NCBI GenBank assembly: GCA_903838995.1
Contig: CAIMAP010000170.1
Coordinates: 1-34,308 of the forward strand
Direction: 5' to 3'
Origin: an uncultured bacterium
GTDB taxonomy: Bacteria; Bacteroidota; Bacteroidia; Sphingobacteriales; Sphingobacteriaceae
DNA: 34,308 nucleotides
The position numbers and the translations under genes were made by a program. Shown here piece after piece: positions 26,817 through 34,308 of this stretch. A model generated the notes under the pieces. It was not told the origin of the DNA. It did not search any database and was given only the letters and a program-made list of their open reading frames with translations. The stretch's first letter is position 1; every line of letters starts with the position of its first letter.

Positions 26817-27890
26817 ATGATTCAAGTAAAATTTAATACCCAAAGTCAACCTTTCTTTCAAGCTTTAAGAACCCGTACTGATCAATATTTTAAATCAAAT
26901 AAAATCAGCACCAAAGGCGATAGTCGTTTGTATTGGAAGACCGCAATTCTTTCGATCACTTTTGTTGCTATTTATGTTACACTCGTTTTTTTAACGCCAA
27001 CAAGTAATTGGATTAATTTAATCTTGTGTTCCATGTTGGGCGCCAACTTTGCAGCCATTGGTTTTAATATGATGCATGATGGTGCGCACGGAAGTTATTC
27101 CGATAATAAATTTTTAAACGAATCGATGGGATTCACTTTAAATATTATGGGTGGAAATATGTATGTATGGAAACAAAAACATAACGAGAATCACCACACC
27201 TTTACAAATATTGAAGGGCACGACGACGATATTAATTTAAAGCCTTTTTTAAGAATGCATGAAGGTCAACAAAAGCTTTGGATCCACCGCTACCAACACT
27301 TTTACGGAGTATTCATGTATGGAATGTCTTTAATGTTTTGGGTATTTTACCAAGATTTTAAAAGGTATTTTTCTGGACAAATTGCCGAGCATACCAATAT
27401 GAGAAAAATGAAAACTTCGGATCACCTTATTTTCTGGTCTTCTAAATTTATACATATTTTATTATTCTTATTAATTCCAATGTATACTGTTGGAGTAGTT
27501 GCTGCAATTGTAGGTTACATTACCATGTCTTATGTATGTGGAATAATTTTAGGCATAGTTTTTCAAATAGCGCATGTAGTTGAGCCAACCTCTTTTGTAA
27601 CGCCTTCAAATGGCATAGAATCAATCGAAGATGAATGGGCAGTGCATCAAATAAAAACCACATTCGATTTTGCTACTAAAAACAAAGTAGTATGTTGGTT
27701 ATTGGGTGGCTTGAATTTCCAAGTAGAACACCACTTGTTTCCAAGGGTTAGTCATGTGCATTATCCGGCATTAAGAAAAATTGTAAGAGATACTTGTGAT
27801 GAGTTTAGTATTAGATATCACGAATTCCCTACTGTTTTAAAAGCTTTCAGGTCACATCTAACTTATTTAAGAACAATTGGTAGGGCTTAA
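26817..27890 (+). CDS. Membrane fatty acid (acyl-CoA type) desaturase
   Basis: A 357-residue di-iron integral membrane desaturase. The three histidine boxes are HDGAH (about 83-87), HNENHH (about 121-126) and QVEHH (about 302-306); the Q in the third box is the pattern of front-end (delta-5/6-like) and sphingolipid-type desaturases. There are hydrophobic spans around 45-65, 70-90, 160-175 and 198-240. It lacks the N-terminal cytochrome b5 domain found in eukaryotic front-end desaturases, so a separate electron donor is needed. The position of the double bond cannot be inferred. Spacing of 101 bp from the Hsp15-like gene leaves a separate promoter possible. Confidence 0.92.
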   Translation: MIQVKFNTQSQPFFQALRTRTDQYFKSNKISTKGDSRLYWKTAILSITFVAIYVTLVFLTPTSNWINLILCSMLGANFAAIGFNMMHDGAHGSYSDNKFLNESMGFTLNIMGGNMYVWKQKHNENHHTFTNIEGHDDDINLKPFLRMHEGQQKLWIHRYQHFYGVFMYGMSLMFWVFYQDFKRYFSGQIAEHTNMRKMKTSDHLIFWSSKFIHILLFLLIPMYTVGVVAAIVGYITMSYVCGIILGIVFQIAHVVEPTSFVTPSNGIESIEDEWAVHQIKTTFDFATKNKVVCWLLGGLNFQVEHHLFPRVSHVHYPALRKIVRDTCDEFSIRYHEFPTVLKAFRSHLTYLRTIGRA

Positions 27891-27928
27891 ACTTGAGCTA
27901 AAACCCTTATAAACACTGTGTTTCGACT

Positions 27929-27950
27929 CACATTGTGAAAATGTGGATAA
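27929..27950. other. Hairpin containing a consensus DnaA box
   Basis: CACATT (27929-27934) and AATGTG (27940-27945) form a 6-bp stem with loop GTGAA. The sequence TGTGGATAA (27942-27950) is the exact complement of the DnaA box TTATCCACA. It lies in the 196-bp gap between the desaturase and HU. A single box can occur by chance; no cluster of boxes or AT-rich unwinding element arrangement is seen. Confidence 0.35.
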
Positions 27951-27996
27951 TTTCTAAATTTTTTTTTGAAAAGAAGTTAGCAAAAGTGAAGAATAA

Positions 27997-28004
27997 TACA
28001 TTTC
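27997..28004 (+). promoter_or_regulatory. Possible -7 element of the HU gene
   Basis: TACATTTC differs from TAnnTTTG at the last base and is 83 bp before the HU start. No good TTTG element lies 17-21 bp upstream, so the call is weak. Confidence 0.3.
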
Positions 28005-28086
28005 TTAGAGGTATGAAATAGACCGCTTTTCCTTTAGGAATAGGCTATACATAAAAAACTAAATATTAAAACTTAAATTTAAAACC

Positions 28087-28362
28087 ATGAACAAAGCAGA
28101 ATTAATTGACGCAATCGCGGCAGAAACACACATGACAAAAGCAGATTCAGGTCGTGCTTTAGATGCATTCTTAAATGCAACTACAAAATCATTGAAAAAA
28201 GGTGAGAAATTAACTTTAGTTGGTTTCGGTACTTTTTCAGTTACTAAAAGACCAGCAAGAGTAGGTCGTAATCCACAAACTGGTAAAGCTATTAAAATTG
28301 CTGCTAAGAAAGTTGCTAAATTTAAAGCAGGTGCTACTTTAGCTAAAGTGGTTAACAAGTAA
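28087..28362 (+). CDS. HU family DNA-binding protein
   Basis: A 91-residue histone-like protein that bends and compacts DNA. The N-terminal helices (NKAELIDAIAAETHMTKADSG) and the DNA-binding arm with the signature GFGTFSVTKRPARVGRNPQTG (about residues 46-66, given here only in part) are intact, with the Pro at the intercalating tip. The basic C-terminus (KIAAKKVAKFKAG) is standard. The long 5' region (about 80 nt if the weak promoter is right) is A/T-rich. It ends in a strong bidirectional terminator. Confidence 0.97.
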   Translation: MNKAELIDAIAAETHMTKADSGRALDAFLNATTKSLKKGEKLTLVGFGTFSVTKRPARVGRNPQTGKAIKIAAKKVAKFKAGATLAKVVNK

Positions 28363-28383
28363 TTTTTAAAAAAATTATTTTTA

Positions 28384-28417
28384 AAAAAAAGCCTCGAATT
28401 TATTCGAGGCTTTTTTT
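28384..28417. terminator. Bidirectional terminator between HU and msrB
   Basis: GCCTCGAA (28391-28398) pairs with TTCGAGGC (28403-28410), loop TTTA, flanked by A residues on the left and seven T residues on the right, so it can serve both convergent genes. The msrB stop at 28416 lies in the T run. Confidence 0.92.
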
Positions 28418-28961
28418 ATTTCTTTTCAAAAACCAAAGAAATAGAATTCATGCAAAACCTTTTGCCTGTTGGCTTTGGGCCATCATCAAAGACATGGCCT
28501 AAATGAGCATTACACCTTCCGCAAACAACTTCTGTACGGATCATGCCATGAGATTTATCTGTAATATATTGCACGCTGGTTTCGCTATAAGTTTCAAAAA
28601 AACTAGGCCAACCACATCCACTTGCAAATTTACTATCTGATTCAAATAATTTATTTCCGCAGGCAGCACAATAATAAAATCCTCTGTCAAAAAAATTATC
28701 ATACTTTCCAGTATAGGCTCTTTCGGTTGCTTTTTTTCGAGCAATTTCAAATAATTCCGGACTTAATGTTTTTTCCCATTCTTGTTCCGAAATATTTATT
28801 TTTTCTTTACTCGTTTTATTGAAATAGGGATTAGTGGATGTAGTCATTTTTTTATTGGTTTGTTGTGGTTTTTTAATGGTAGCATTAGATGTATTTACTT
28901 GTCCTTCACAATTAATGTTCAAGCAAATGGCTAATGCCACAAATGATATAATTGGTTTCAT
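28416..28961 (-). CDS. msrB: Exported peptide-methionine (R)-S-oxide reductase
   Basis: Reduces methionine-R-sulfoxide in proteins. The C-terminal 130 residues are MsrB: two CxxC pairs (CAAC and CGRC) bind zinc, CGWPSF is conserved, and the catalytic Cys lies in RFCMNS near residue 172. Residues 1-20 (MKPIISFVALAICLNINCEG) look like a signal peptide, followed by a polar Thr/Lys/Gln-rich linker to about 45, so the enzyme is probably periplasmic or lipid-anchored; the lipobox match is poor. An internal ATG (MTTSTNPYF, residue 39) could give a cytoplasmic form. No msrA is adjacent. Confidence 0.92.
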   Translation of the reverse strand: MKPIISFVALAICLNINCEGQVNTSNATIKKPQQTNKKMTTSTNPYFNKTSKEKINISEQEWEKTLSPELFEIARKKATERAYTGKYDNFFDRGFYYCAACGNKLFESDSKFASGCGWPSFFETYSETSVQYITDKSHGMIRTEVVCGRCNAHLGHVFDDGPKPTGKRFCMNSISLVFEKK

Positions 28962-28975
28962 TTTTAATAATTATA

Positions 28976-29007
28976 AGGTGCTACTAATTTAGACAAATAC
29001 AGCACCT
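28976..29007. promoter_or_regulatory. Inverted repeat over a possible msrB promoter
   Basis: AGGTGCT (28976-28982) and AGCACCT (29001-29007) are perfect inverted repeats with an 18-nt gap. On the minus strand the gap contains TATTTG, a possible -7 element, with TTTTG at 29022-29018 as -33. An operator for msrB is a possibility. Confidence 0.35.
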
Positions 29008-29106
29008 AATTGTTTGCCAAAATTGGATTTCAACCGTTGGGGAAAAGTTGTGCTGTTTGCAGGGTGTTTTTCTGCTTCAAAAACTTTTATTTGTCACAAA
29101 AAATAA

Positions 29107-29114
29107 TATTTTTG
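29107..29114 (+). promoter_or_regulatory. Possible -7 element of the flavoprotein-kor operon
   Basis: TATTTTTG fits TAnnTTTG and lies 66 bp before the TTG start. A TTTG at 29090-29093 is only 13 bp away, too close; the T-rich 29085-29088 stretch is at the right distance but imperfect. Confidence 0.4.
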
Positions 29115-29179
29115 TTATGGGCTGATTATCTATAAATTTATTTTCTAAGCCCCTATTTACCCTTAAAAAAACAACAAAT

Positions 29180-30967
29180 TTGGAACCTACTCAAACTAAA
29201 GATCCAGAATACTATCACAAGGTGGTAGATTGTCAATATGCTTGCCCTGCACATACACCAGTTCCAGAGTATATTCGATTAATTGCTGCAGGTAAATATA
29301 CAGAAGCCTATATGGTTAATTGGGAATCCAATGTTTTCCCTGGTATTTTAGGAAGAACCTGCGATCGTCCATGCGAACCAGCATGTAGAAGAGGTAGGGT
29401 GGAAGAAGAGCCCGTTGCCATTTGTAGATTAAAGCGCGTAGCCGCAGACCACAAATCGGATGTTACAGATTTGATGCCAATTATTCCTTCAGAAAAAAAT
29501 GGTAAACGCATTGCCTTAATTGGTGGAGGTCCAGCTTCCTTAACAGTTGCTCGAGACCTAGCACCTTTAGGATATTCAATAGATTTATACGACAATCAAA
29601 ACAAAGCAGGCGGTATGATGCGTAGTCAAATACCATCGTTTCGTTTACCCGATTCGGTTTTAGATGAAGAGGTTGGTTATGTTTTAAATATGGGTATTGA
29701 AACTCATTTCAATACTTATGTAAATAGTTTAAAAGAAATTACGGATAAAAAATATGATGCGGTTTTTATTGGTACCGGTGCACCCAAAGGAAAAGATCTT
29801 TCCGATTTACCTGGTAGAAAAGAAGCAAGCGCAAATGTACATATAGGTATTGAATGGCTTGCCAGTGTTGCATTTGAGCATACCAATAAAATAGGGAAAA
29901 AAGTAATTGTACTTGGTGGTGGAAATACCGCAATGGATTGTTGCCGTACTTCTCGTCGTTTAGGTGGCGATCAAGTGAAAGTAGTGGTAAGAAGTCCATT
30001 CTCCGAAATGCGCGCATCGGAGTGGGAAAAAGAAGATGCATTGCACGAAGATATTCCAATTATTGATTGTCATGTGCCGCAAAGTTTTGTGGTGGAAAAT
30101 GGCAAACTAATGGGAATGAATTTCGATAAAGTGCATGCGGTTTACGATGACAATGGAAAGCGTAAATTAGTAAGCACAAACGAAGCGCCTGTATTTATTG
30201 AAGCAGACGATGTCTTAATTGCCATTGGGCAAGAAAATACTTTCCCTTGGATAGAAAGAGATTTAGGATTAGCATTCGATGAATATGGAATGCCGGTGGT
30301 AGATAAAAATACTTTTCAATCTACCAACGAAAAAATATTTTTTGGTGGAGATGCGGCATTGGGTCCTAAAAATGTAATCACTGCAGTAGCACAAGGACAT
30401 CAAGCGGCCATTTCCATCGATTTATTTTGTAATCAACAATCATTAACAGAAAGACCAAGTCCATATGTAAATTTGGTCAGTCAAAAAATGGGAATTCACG
30501 AATGGAGTTACGACAGTGATGTGGTAACAGACAACAGATATATTGTACCACAAGTGAATAAAGAAATTGCACTCAAAGACCGTAAGGTGGAAGTAGAGCT
30601 TGGCTTTGATGGCTTACATGGCTACAAAGAAGCCAAGCGTTGTTTAAATTGTGATGTGCAAACCGTGTTTACAGAAAATAAATGTATAGAGTGTGATGCC
30701 TGTGTAGACATTTGTCCAACGGCTTGTATTTCTTTTACATTTAATGAAGACGATGAAAATACATTGAGAAATAAACTTCAAGTACCTGCCTTAAATTTAA
30801 GTCAAGATTTATTAATCTCGGCACCATTACCTACCCAAAGAGTGATGGTGAAAGATGAAGATGTTTGTTTGCATTGTGGTTTATGTGCAGAGCGTTGTCC
30901 AACATCTGCATGGGATATGCAAAAGTTTTTTTATACTACCAGTAAAGCAGGAAATCAATGTCAGTAA
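29180..30967 (+). CDS. GltD-like FAD/NAD(P) oxidoreductase with C-terminal 2x[4Fe-4S] ferredoxin domain
   Basis: A 595-residue protein. The N-terminal iron-sulfur module has Cys 18, 22, 61, 65 and 69 (CQYAC, CDRPCEPAC), as in GltD, NfnB and DPYD. The FAD Rossmann motif GGGPAS is near residue 114 and the NAD(P) motif GGGNTA near 256. GGDAALGPKNVITAVAQG (about 392) is the second FAD contact. Two ferredoxin clusters follow: CIECDACVDICP (about 502-513) and CLHCGLCAERCP (about 563-574). It likely moves electrons between NAD(P)H and ferredoxin-type clusters. The start is TTG at 29180; no ATG is available before the first cluster. It overlaps the next gene by ten bases, so it is probably the electron-transfer partner of KorAB. 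Confidence 0.9.
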   Translation: MEPTQTKDPEYYHKVVDCQYACPAHTPVPEYIRLIAAGKYTEAYMVNWESNVFPGILGRTCDRPCEPACRRGRVEEEPVAICRLKRVAADHKSDVTDLMPIIPSEKNGKRIALIGGGPASLTVARDLAPLGYSIDLYDNQNKAGGMMRSQIPSFRLPDSVLDEEVGYVLNMGIETHFNTYVNSLKEITDKKYDAVFIGTGAPKGKDLSDLPGRKEASANVHIGIEWLASVAFEHTNKIGKKVIVLGGGNTAMDCCRTSRRLGGDQVKVVVRSPFSEMRASEWEKEDALHEDIPIIDCHVPQSFVVENGKLMGMNFDKVHAVYDDNGKRKLVSTNEAPVFIEADDVLIAIGQENTFPWIERDLGLAFDEYGMPVVDKNTFQSTNEKIFFGGDAALGPKNVITAVAQGHQAAISIDLFCNQQSLTERPSPYVNLVSQKMGIHEWSYDSDVVTDNRYIVPQVNKEIALKDRKVEVELGFDGLHGYKEAKRCLNCDVQTVFTENKCIECDACVDICPTACISFTFNEDDENTLRNKLQVPALNLSQDLLISAPLPTQRVMVKDEDVCLHCGLCAERCPTSAWDMQKFFYTTSKAGNQCQ

Positions 30968-32760
30968 ATAATTTAATTAATAATTTTGTAGTTCGATTTG
31001 CTAATATAAATGGAACAGGTTCTGCTTCTGCCAATTATTTATTTGCAAAAGCAGTTTTTAGAATGGGTATTTTTGCCACGCCTAAAAACATTTTTCCTTC
31101 TAACATTCAAGGATTACCTACTTGGTATGATGTGCGAGTGTCTGAAAAGGGCTACCTAGGCCGAAGAGAAGGCGTTGATATGATGGTGTCGGTGAATCCA
31201 CAAAGTATGGCTAACGACATTAAAAGTGTAAAAACAGGAGGTTATTTTTTATATGATAGCACCAAAGATTTACCAGAAGATTATATCAGAGAAGACATCA
31301 ATTATATAGGTGTACCCTTAATGGAAATGTGTATTAACGAATATTCAGATCCAAGACAAAGACAACTATTTAAAAATATTATTTATGTAGGAGCGCTTGC
31401 TGCACTCATGAATATTGAGTTTGAAGTATTGGAGCAATTATTTAAAGAGCAATTTGCAGGCAAAGAAAAATTAATTGCTCCCAATGTAAAAGCACTACAA
31501 TTAGGAATGGATTATATCAAACAACATTATGCATATCCATTGCCTATTCGATTAGAGAGAAGAGATTTAATTGGAGATAAAATTTTAATTGATGGTAATT
31601 CTGCATGTGGTTTAGGTGCCGTATATGGAGGCGCAACGGTAGCGGCTTGGTATCCTATCACCCCTTCCACCTCTGTTGTTGAAGCCTATTCGGAGTATGC
31701 CAATAAATACAGAGTAGATCCTAAAACAGGTAAAAATAATTTTGCAATTGTTCAAGCAGAAGACGAATTAGCCGCCATTGGAATGGTGATTGGTGCCAAT
31801 TGGAATGGAGCAAGATCTTTTACTGCAACCAGTGGGCCAGGCGTTTCTTTAATGAACGAATTTTTGGGCTTAGCTTATTTTGCGGAGATTCCAACCTTGC
31901 TCATTGATGTGCAAAGAAGTGGACCTTCTACAGGTATGCCTACTAGAACGCAACAATCAGATATTACGATTGCTGCCTATGCATCTCATGGCGACACCAA
32001 ACAAGTGCTGGTAATTCCAAGTACCCCAAAAGAATGTTTCGATCTTACTGCCGATTCGCTTGATTTAGCGGAGCATTTGCAAACGCCAATTATTATGCTG
32101 ACCGATTTAGATTTGGGAATGAATGATCATGTTTCGGAACCATTTGTTTGGGATGATACTCGAAAATATAACAGAGGTAAAGTTTTGAATGCAGAAGAAC
32201 TAGAAAAAATGGGTCGCTTCGGAAGGTATTTAGATGTTGATAATGATGGCATAACTTATCGAACCTATCCAGGCACGCATCCAACAAAAGGTTCGTTTTT
32301 TACCCGCGGTACTTCTAGAGATGAATACGCTGTATATACCGAAGACAGTGGCGCTTACGTTCAAAACATGGAACGCTTACAATTGAAATGGGAAACCGCA
32401 AAAACATTAGTGCCTACACCAATCATTTATCAAGAAAAAAATAAATCTAACATCGGATTTATATTTTTTGGTACTACTTTATTTGCAGCCGAAGAATCAA
32501 TGGATATGTTAGCCGAAAATAATATCACAATAGATGCTATGCGTTTAAGAGCTTTTCCATTTAATAATCAAGTTGTTCAATTTATTGAATCGCACCAAAC
32601 CATTGTGGTGATTGAACAAAATAGAGATGCGCAAATGAGAAGTTTATTAATCAATGAGTTGAATTGTAATCCATCTAAAGTTAAATCGATTTTAAATTAC
32701 GATGGTATGCCCATTACAGCAGACATGATCGTTACCCAATTTCATCATTTATCATTATAA
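30958..32760 (+). CDS. korA: 2-oxoacid:acceptor (ferredoxin) oxidoreductase, fused gamma-alpha subunit
   Basis: A 600-residue protein. Residues 1-190 are the gamma domain (FANINGTGSASANYL, FPSNIQGLPTWYDVRVS) and the rest is the alpha (PP-type pyrimidine) domain, with YPITPST at about 232-238, AEDELAAIGMVIGA near 272, and TSGPGVSLMNEFLG near 295. Together with the beta subunit it interconverts a 2-oxoacid + CoA and acyl-CoA + CO2 with ferredoxin; the architecture is that of 2-oxoglutarate enzymes, but the substrate is inferred. The ATG at 30958 lies inside the end of the flavoprotein gene. Confidence 0.92.
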   Translation: MSVNNLINNFVVRFANINGTGSASANYLFAKAVFRMGIFATPKNIFPSNIQGLPTWYDVRVSEKGYLGRREGVDMMVSVNPQSMANDIKSVKTGGYFLYDSTKDLPEDYIREDINYIGVPLMEMCINEYSDPRQRQLFKNIIYVGALAALMNIEFEVLEQLFKEQFAGKEKLIAPNVKALQLGMDYIKQHYAYPLPIRLERRDLIGDKILIDGNSACGLGAVYGGATVAAWYPITPSTSVVEAYSEYANKYRVDPKTGKNNFAIVQAEDELAAIGMVIGANWNGARSFTATSGPGVSLMNEFLGLAYFAEIPTLLIDVQRSGPSTGMPTRTQQSDITIAAYASHGDTKQVLVIPSTPKECFDLTADSLDLAEHLQTPIIMLTDLDLGMNDHVSEPFVWDDTRKYNRGKVLNAEELEKMGRFGRYLDVDNDGITYRTYPGTHPTKGSFFTRGTSRDEYAVYTEDSGAYVQNMERLQLKWETAKTLVPTPIIYQEKNKSNIGFIFFGTTLFAAEESMDMLAENNITIDAMRLRAFPFNNQVVQFIESHQTIVVIEQNRDAQMRSLLINELNCNPSKVKSILNYDGMPITADMIVTQFHHLSL

Positions 32761-32778
32761 GAATAGCCCAAGCATATT

Positions 32779-33831
32779 ATGACTTATATCAAACCAAAAT
32801 TTCGTCATCCTTCTTTACCTAAAAATGATTTAGGCTATACCAAAACAGTGTATGAAGGTTCCCTATCTACGCTTTGTGCGGGTTGTGGTCACGATTCAAT
32901 CAGTGCGGCCATTGTTCAGTCTTGTTACGAATTGGCTCTTGAGCCTCATCGTATCGCCAAACTTTCGGGCATTGGATGTTCTTCCAAAACGCCTGCTTAT
33001 TTTTTAAGTCAATCGCATGGTTTTAATTCTGTGCATGGTAGAATGCCTTCGGTTGCAACCGGTGCTAGTTTAGCCAATAAAGATTTAATTTATTTTGGTG
33101 TTTCTGGCGATGGCGATACTGCATCTATTGGTATGGGACAATTTGTGCATGTAGTGAGAAGAAATTTAAACATGGTTTATGTTGTCATGAACAATGGATG
33201 TTATGGATTAACCAAAGGACAAGATTCTGCCACTGCAGACGAAGGTTCTAAAAGTAAAGCTGGATCTGTTAATTTATTTAATGCCATTGATTTGCCAAGT
33301 TTAGCTTTAGAACTAGGTGCTTCGTTTGTAGCTCAAAGTTTTTCTGGCGATAAAGCACAACTGATTCCATTGATTAAAGCAGCCATCAAACATCCTGGGT
33401 TTGCACTCATTAATGTTATTTCGCCCTGTGTAACTTTTAATAATAATCCGGGCTCAACTAAAGCATACGATTATGTAAGAGAACACCTCGACGCAACTTC
33501 AACAGTAGACTTTATTCCTTTGCAAGAAGAAATTAGCGTGGCCTACGAAGCGGGTTCTACTAAGAATATCGAATTACACGATGGTTCATCTTTACAATTA
33601 AATAAATTAGCAACTAATTGGAATCCCGAAGATAGAATGTCTGCTATGACTGCCATGCAGCAAGCAAAATTAGATGGAGAAATTTTAACAGGCTTAATTT
33701 TTATTGAACCTGAAACCACCGATTTGCATGCCATGATTAAAACTTCCGATACACCATTAAATACAATGGATGAATCGCAGTTGTGTCCGGGATCACAAGC
33801 GCTCGAAGCACTCAACGAAGAATTTAGATAA
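32779..33831 (+). CDS. korB: 2-oxoacid:ferredoxin oxidoreductase, beta subunit
   Basis: The 350-residue subunit binds thiamine diphosphate: GDGD at 110-113 with NN at 138-139. The four cysteines expected to hold one [4Fe-4S] cluster are present: C33 and C36 (CAGCG), C67 (GIGCSS) and C217 (SPCVTF). It follows korA by 18 bp. Such enzymes are normally studied in anaerobes; many Bacteroidota that look aerobic also have this cluster. It ends in a strong terminator shared with the convergent DoxX-like gene. Confidence 0.94.
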   Translation: MTYIKPKFRHPSLPKNDLGYTKTVYEGSLSTLCAGCGHDSISAAIVQSCYELALEPHRIAKLSGIGCSSKTPAYFLSQSHGFNSVHGRMPSVATGASLANKDLIYFGVSGDGDTASIGMGQFVHVVRRNLNMVYVVMNNGCYGLTKGQDSATADEGSKSKAGSVNLFNAIDLPSLALELGASFVAQSFSGDKAQLIPLIKAAIKHPGFALINVISPCVTFNNNPGSTKAYDYVREHLDATSTVDFIPLQEEISVAYEAGSTKNIELHDGSSLQLNKLATNWNPEDRMSAMTAMQQAKLDGEILTGLIFIEPETTDLHAMIKTSDTPLNTMDESQLCPGSQALEALNEEFR

Positions 33832-33862
33832 AAAAAATAGCGCTTATTCAGCGCTATTTTTT
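33832..33862. terminator. Bidirectional terminator between korB and the DoxX-like gene
   Basis: TAGCGCT (33838-33844) pairs with AGCGCTA (33850-33856), loop TATTC, with A residues before and eight T residues after. The DoxX-like stop codon (33844-33846) and its last codons lie in the hairpin. Confidence 0.92.
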
Positions 33863-34224
33863 TTGATAAATATTTTGTGGTATTGTAAATAGGATATCCA
33901 AAGAATAGCCATAATTACTAATGGGAAATAGGTGAGACCTGTAAAGCCATCAACCATTCCATGACTTAAGAATGCAAAAATAAAATTAAATGTAAAACCG
34001 GCATAAGCCCATTCTTTAATTTTTGCAGGCACAATGGGTATCAAAAGCGATAGCGCTCCTAATACTTTAAAAATAACTAATATATTTCCAAAGTATCCAG
34101 GATAGCCCAAGTGACTGATTCCTTGTTTTGCCATTTCTGTTTGAGAGGTAAGGGCCGGCATAACACCCTCCATTAAAAAAACAATAATGGTACATACCCA
34201 ATAAGCAATGATTCCTTTTTTCAT
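33844..34224 (-). CDS. DoxX-like small membrane protein
   Basis: A 126-residue protein with four hydrophobic segments (about 4-22, 45-63, 72-90 and 98-113) typical of the DoxX/DUF4870-like four-helix family. The GYPGYFGNILVIFKVLGALSLL region (shown in part, about 40-62) is characteristic of DoxX-like proteins. The function is unknown; relatives have been linked to thiosulfate:quinone oxidoreductase and to redox stress. It is probably in an operon with the gene that ends at 34229, only four bases upstream. Its last codons encode part of the shared terminator. Confidence 0.85.
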   Translation of the reverse strand: MKKGIIAYWVCTIIVFLMEGVMPALTSQTEMAKQGISHLGYPGYFGNILVIFKVLGALSLLIPIVPAKIKEWAYAGFTFNFIFAFLSHGMVDGFTGLTYFPLVIMAILWISYLQYHKIFIKKNSAE

Positions 34225-34228
34225 AAAA

Positions 34229-34308
34229 TTATCTTCCTTCTTCGTTTAAGATGTTGGTATTACTTTTAATATATTTTAAAATAATGTATAATAAAGATGA
34301 TAAAGCTG
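34229..34308 (-). CDS. 3' end of an unidentified minus-strand gene (partial)
   Basis: An open frame of 26 codons runs from the window edge to a TAA at 34231-34229, ending in LYIILKYIKSNTNILNEEGR. The hydrophobic start of this piece suggests a membrane protein tail. The four-base gap to the DoxX-like ATG fits an operon. Too short to identify, and it could be chance. Confidence 0.4.
   Translation of the reverse strand, partial: ALSSLLYIILKYIKSNTNILNEEGR

Noticed and set aside
27929-27950. Replication origin near HU
   Set aside because: Only one DnaA box is present, with no box cluster and no dnaA, dnaN or other origin-linked genes.

Overview
The window is a low-GC bacterial chromosome segment that reads as a member of the Bacteroidota, most like the Sphingobacteriales and relatives. 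The evidence is: promoters of the TTTG / TAnnTTTG type; A-rich, Shine-Dalgarno-less leaders in front of almost every gene; RpoB and RpoC termini and lengths of the Bacteroidota type; and the gene order rpsU-xerC-hpf-tRNAs-tuf-trpT-secE-nusG-rplKAJL-rpoBC-DUF3467. There is no phage, insertion sequence, plasmid or CRISPR signature. The assignment is inferred from recognised families, not from a database search.

Layout. 1-1297 (minus): incomplete bifunctional PlsC + GNAT acyltransferase of the ornithine/glycine-lipid synthase kind, cut by the left edge. 1376-3985 (plus): helix-hairpin-helix membrane protein, apt, acyl-CoA dehydrogenase. 4071-19475 (plus): the translation/transcription core, i.e. 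rpsU, xerC, hpf, tRNA-Thr(UGU), tRNA-Tyr(GUA), tRNA-Gly(UCC), tRNA-Thr(GGU), tuf, tRNA-Trp(CCA), secE, nusG, rplK, rplA, rplJ, rplL, rpoB, rpoC and a DUF3467 gene. 19472-26249 (minus): a tightly packed run dapD, glycosyltransferase, tsaC-like, CCA-adding enzyme, acidic-tailed pRiA4b-Orf3-like protein, miaA and an MFS transporter, with two TGATG stop/start overlaps. 26323-28362 (plus): S4-domain Hsp15-like protein, fatty acid desaturase, HU. 28416-28961 (minus): exported MsrB. 29180-33831 (plus): a GltD-like flavoprotein with ferredoxin domains followed by both subunits of a 2-oxoacid:ferredoxin oxidoreductase. 33844-34224 (minus): DoxX-like membrane protein, then the tail of another minus-strand gene at the right edge.

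How the genes fit together. The core region makes the RNA polymerase, the ribosomal stalk, EF-Tu and a set of tRNAs. None of the five tRNA genes encodes its CCA end, and the CCA-adding enzyme lies 16 kb away in the minus-strand run, next to miaA (for A37 of tRNA-Tyr and tRNA-Trp) and tsaC (for A37 of the two tRNA-Thr). Hairpins after tuf, rplL and rpoB probably set relative expression within the operon.

The most interesting signals are: (i) strong Shine-Dalgarno sequences in front of rpsU and hpf in a genome that otherwise lacks them, suggesting that the hibernation factor may share the bS21-dependent specialised-ribosome control described for rpsU; (ii) a rpsU terminator whose U-tract abuts the xerC start codon; (iii) the flavoprotein-KorAB cluster, a candidate NAD(P)H-coupled 2-oxoacid synthase; and (iv) frequent TTG starts, including a likely one for rpoB. 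Otherwise this is largely a conserved housekeeping region, and I found no clear new defence or mobile system.
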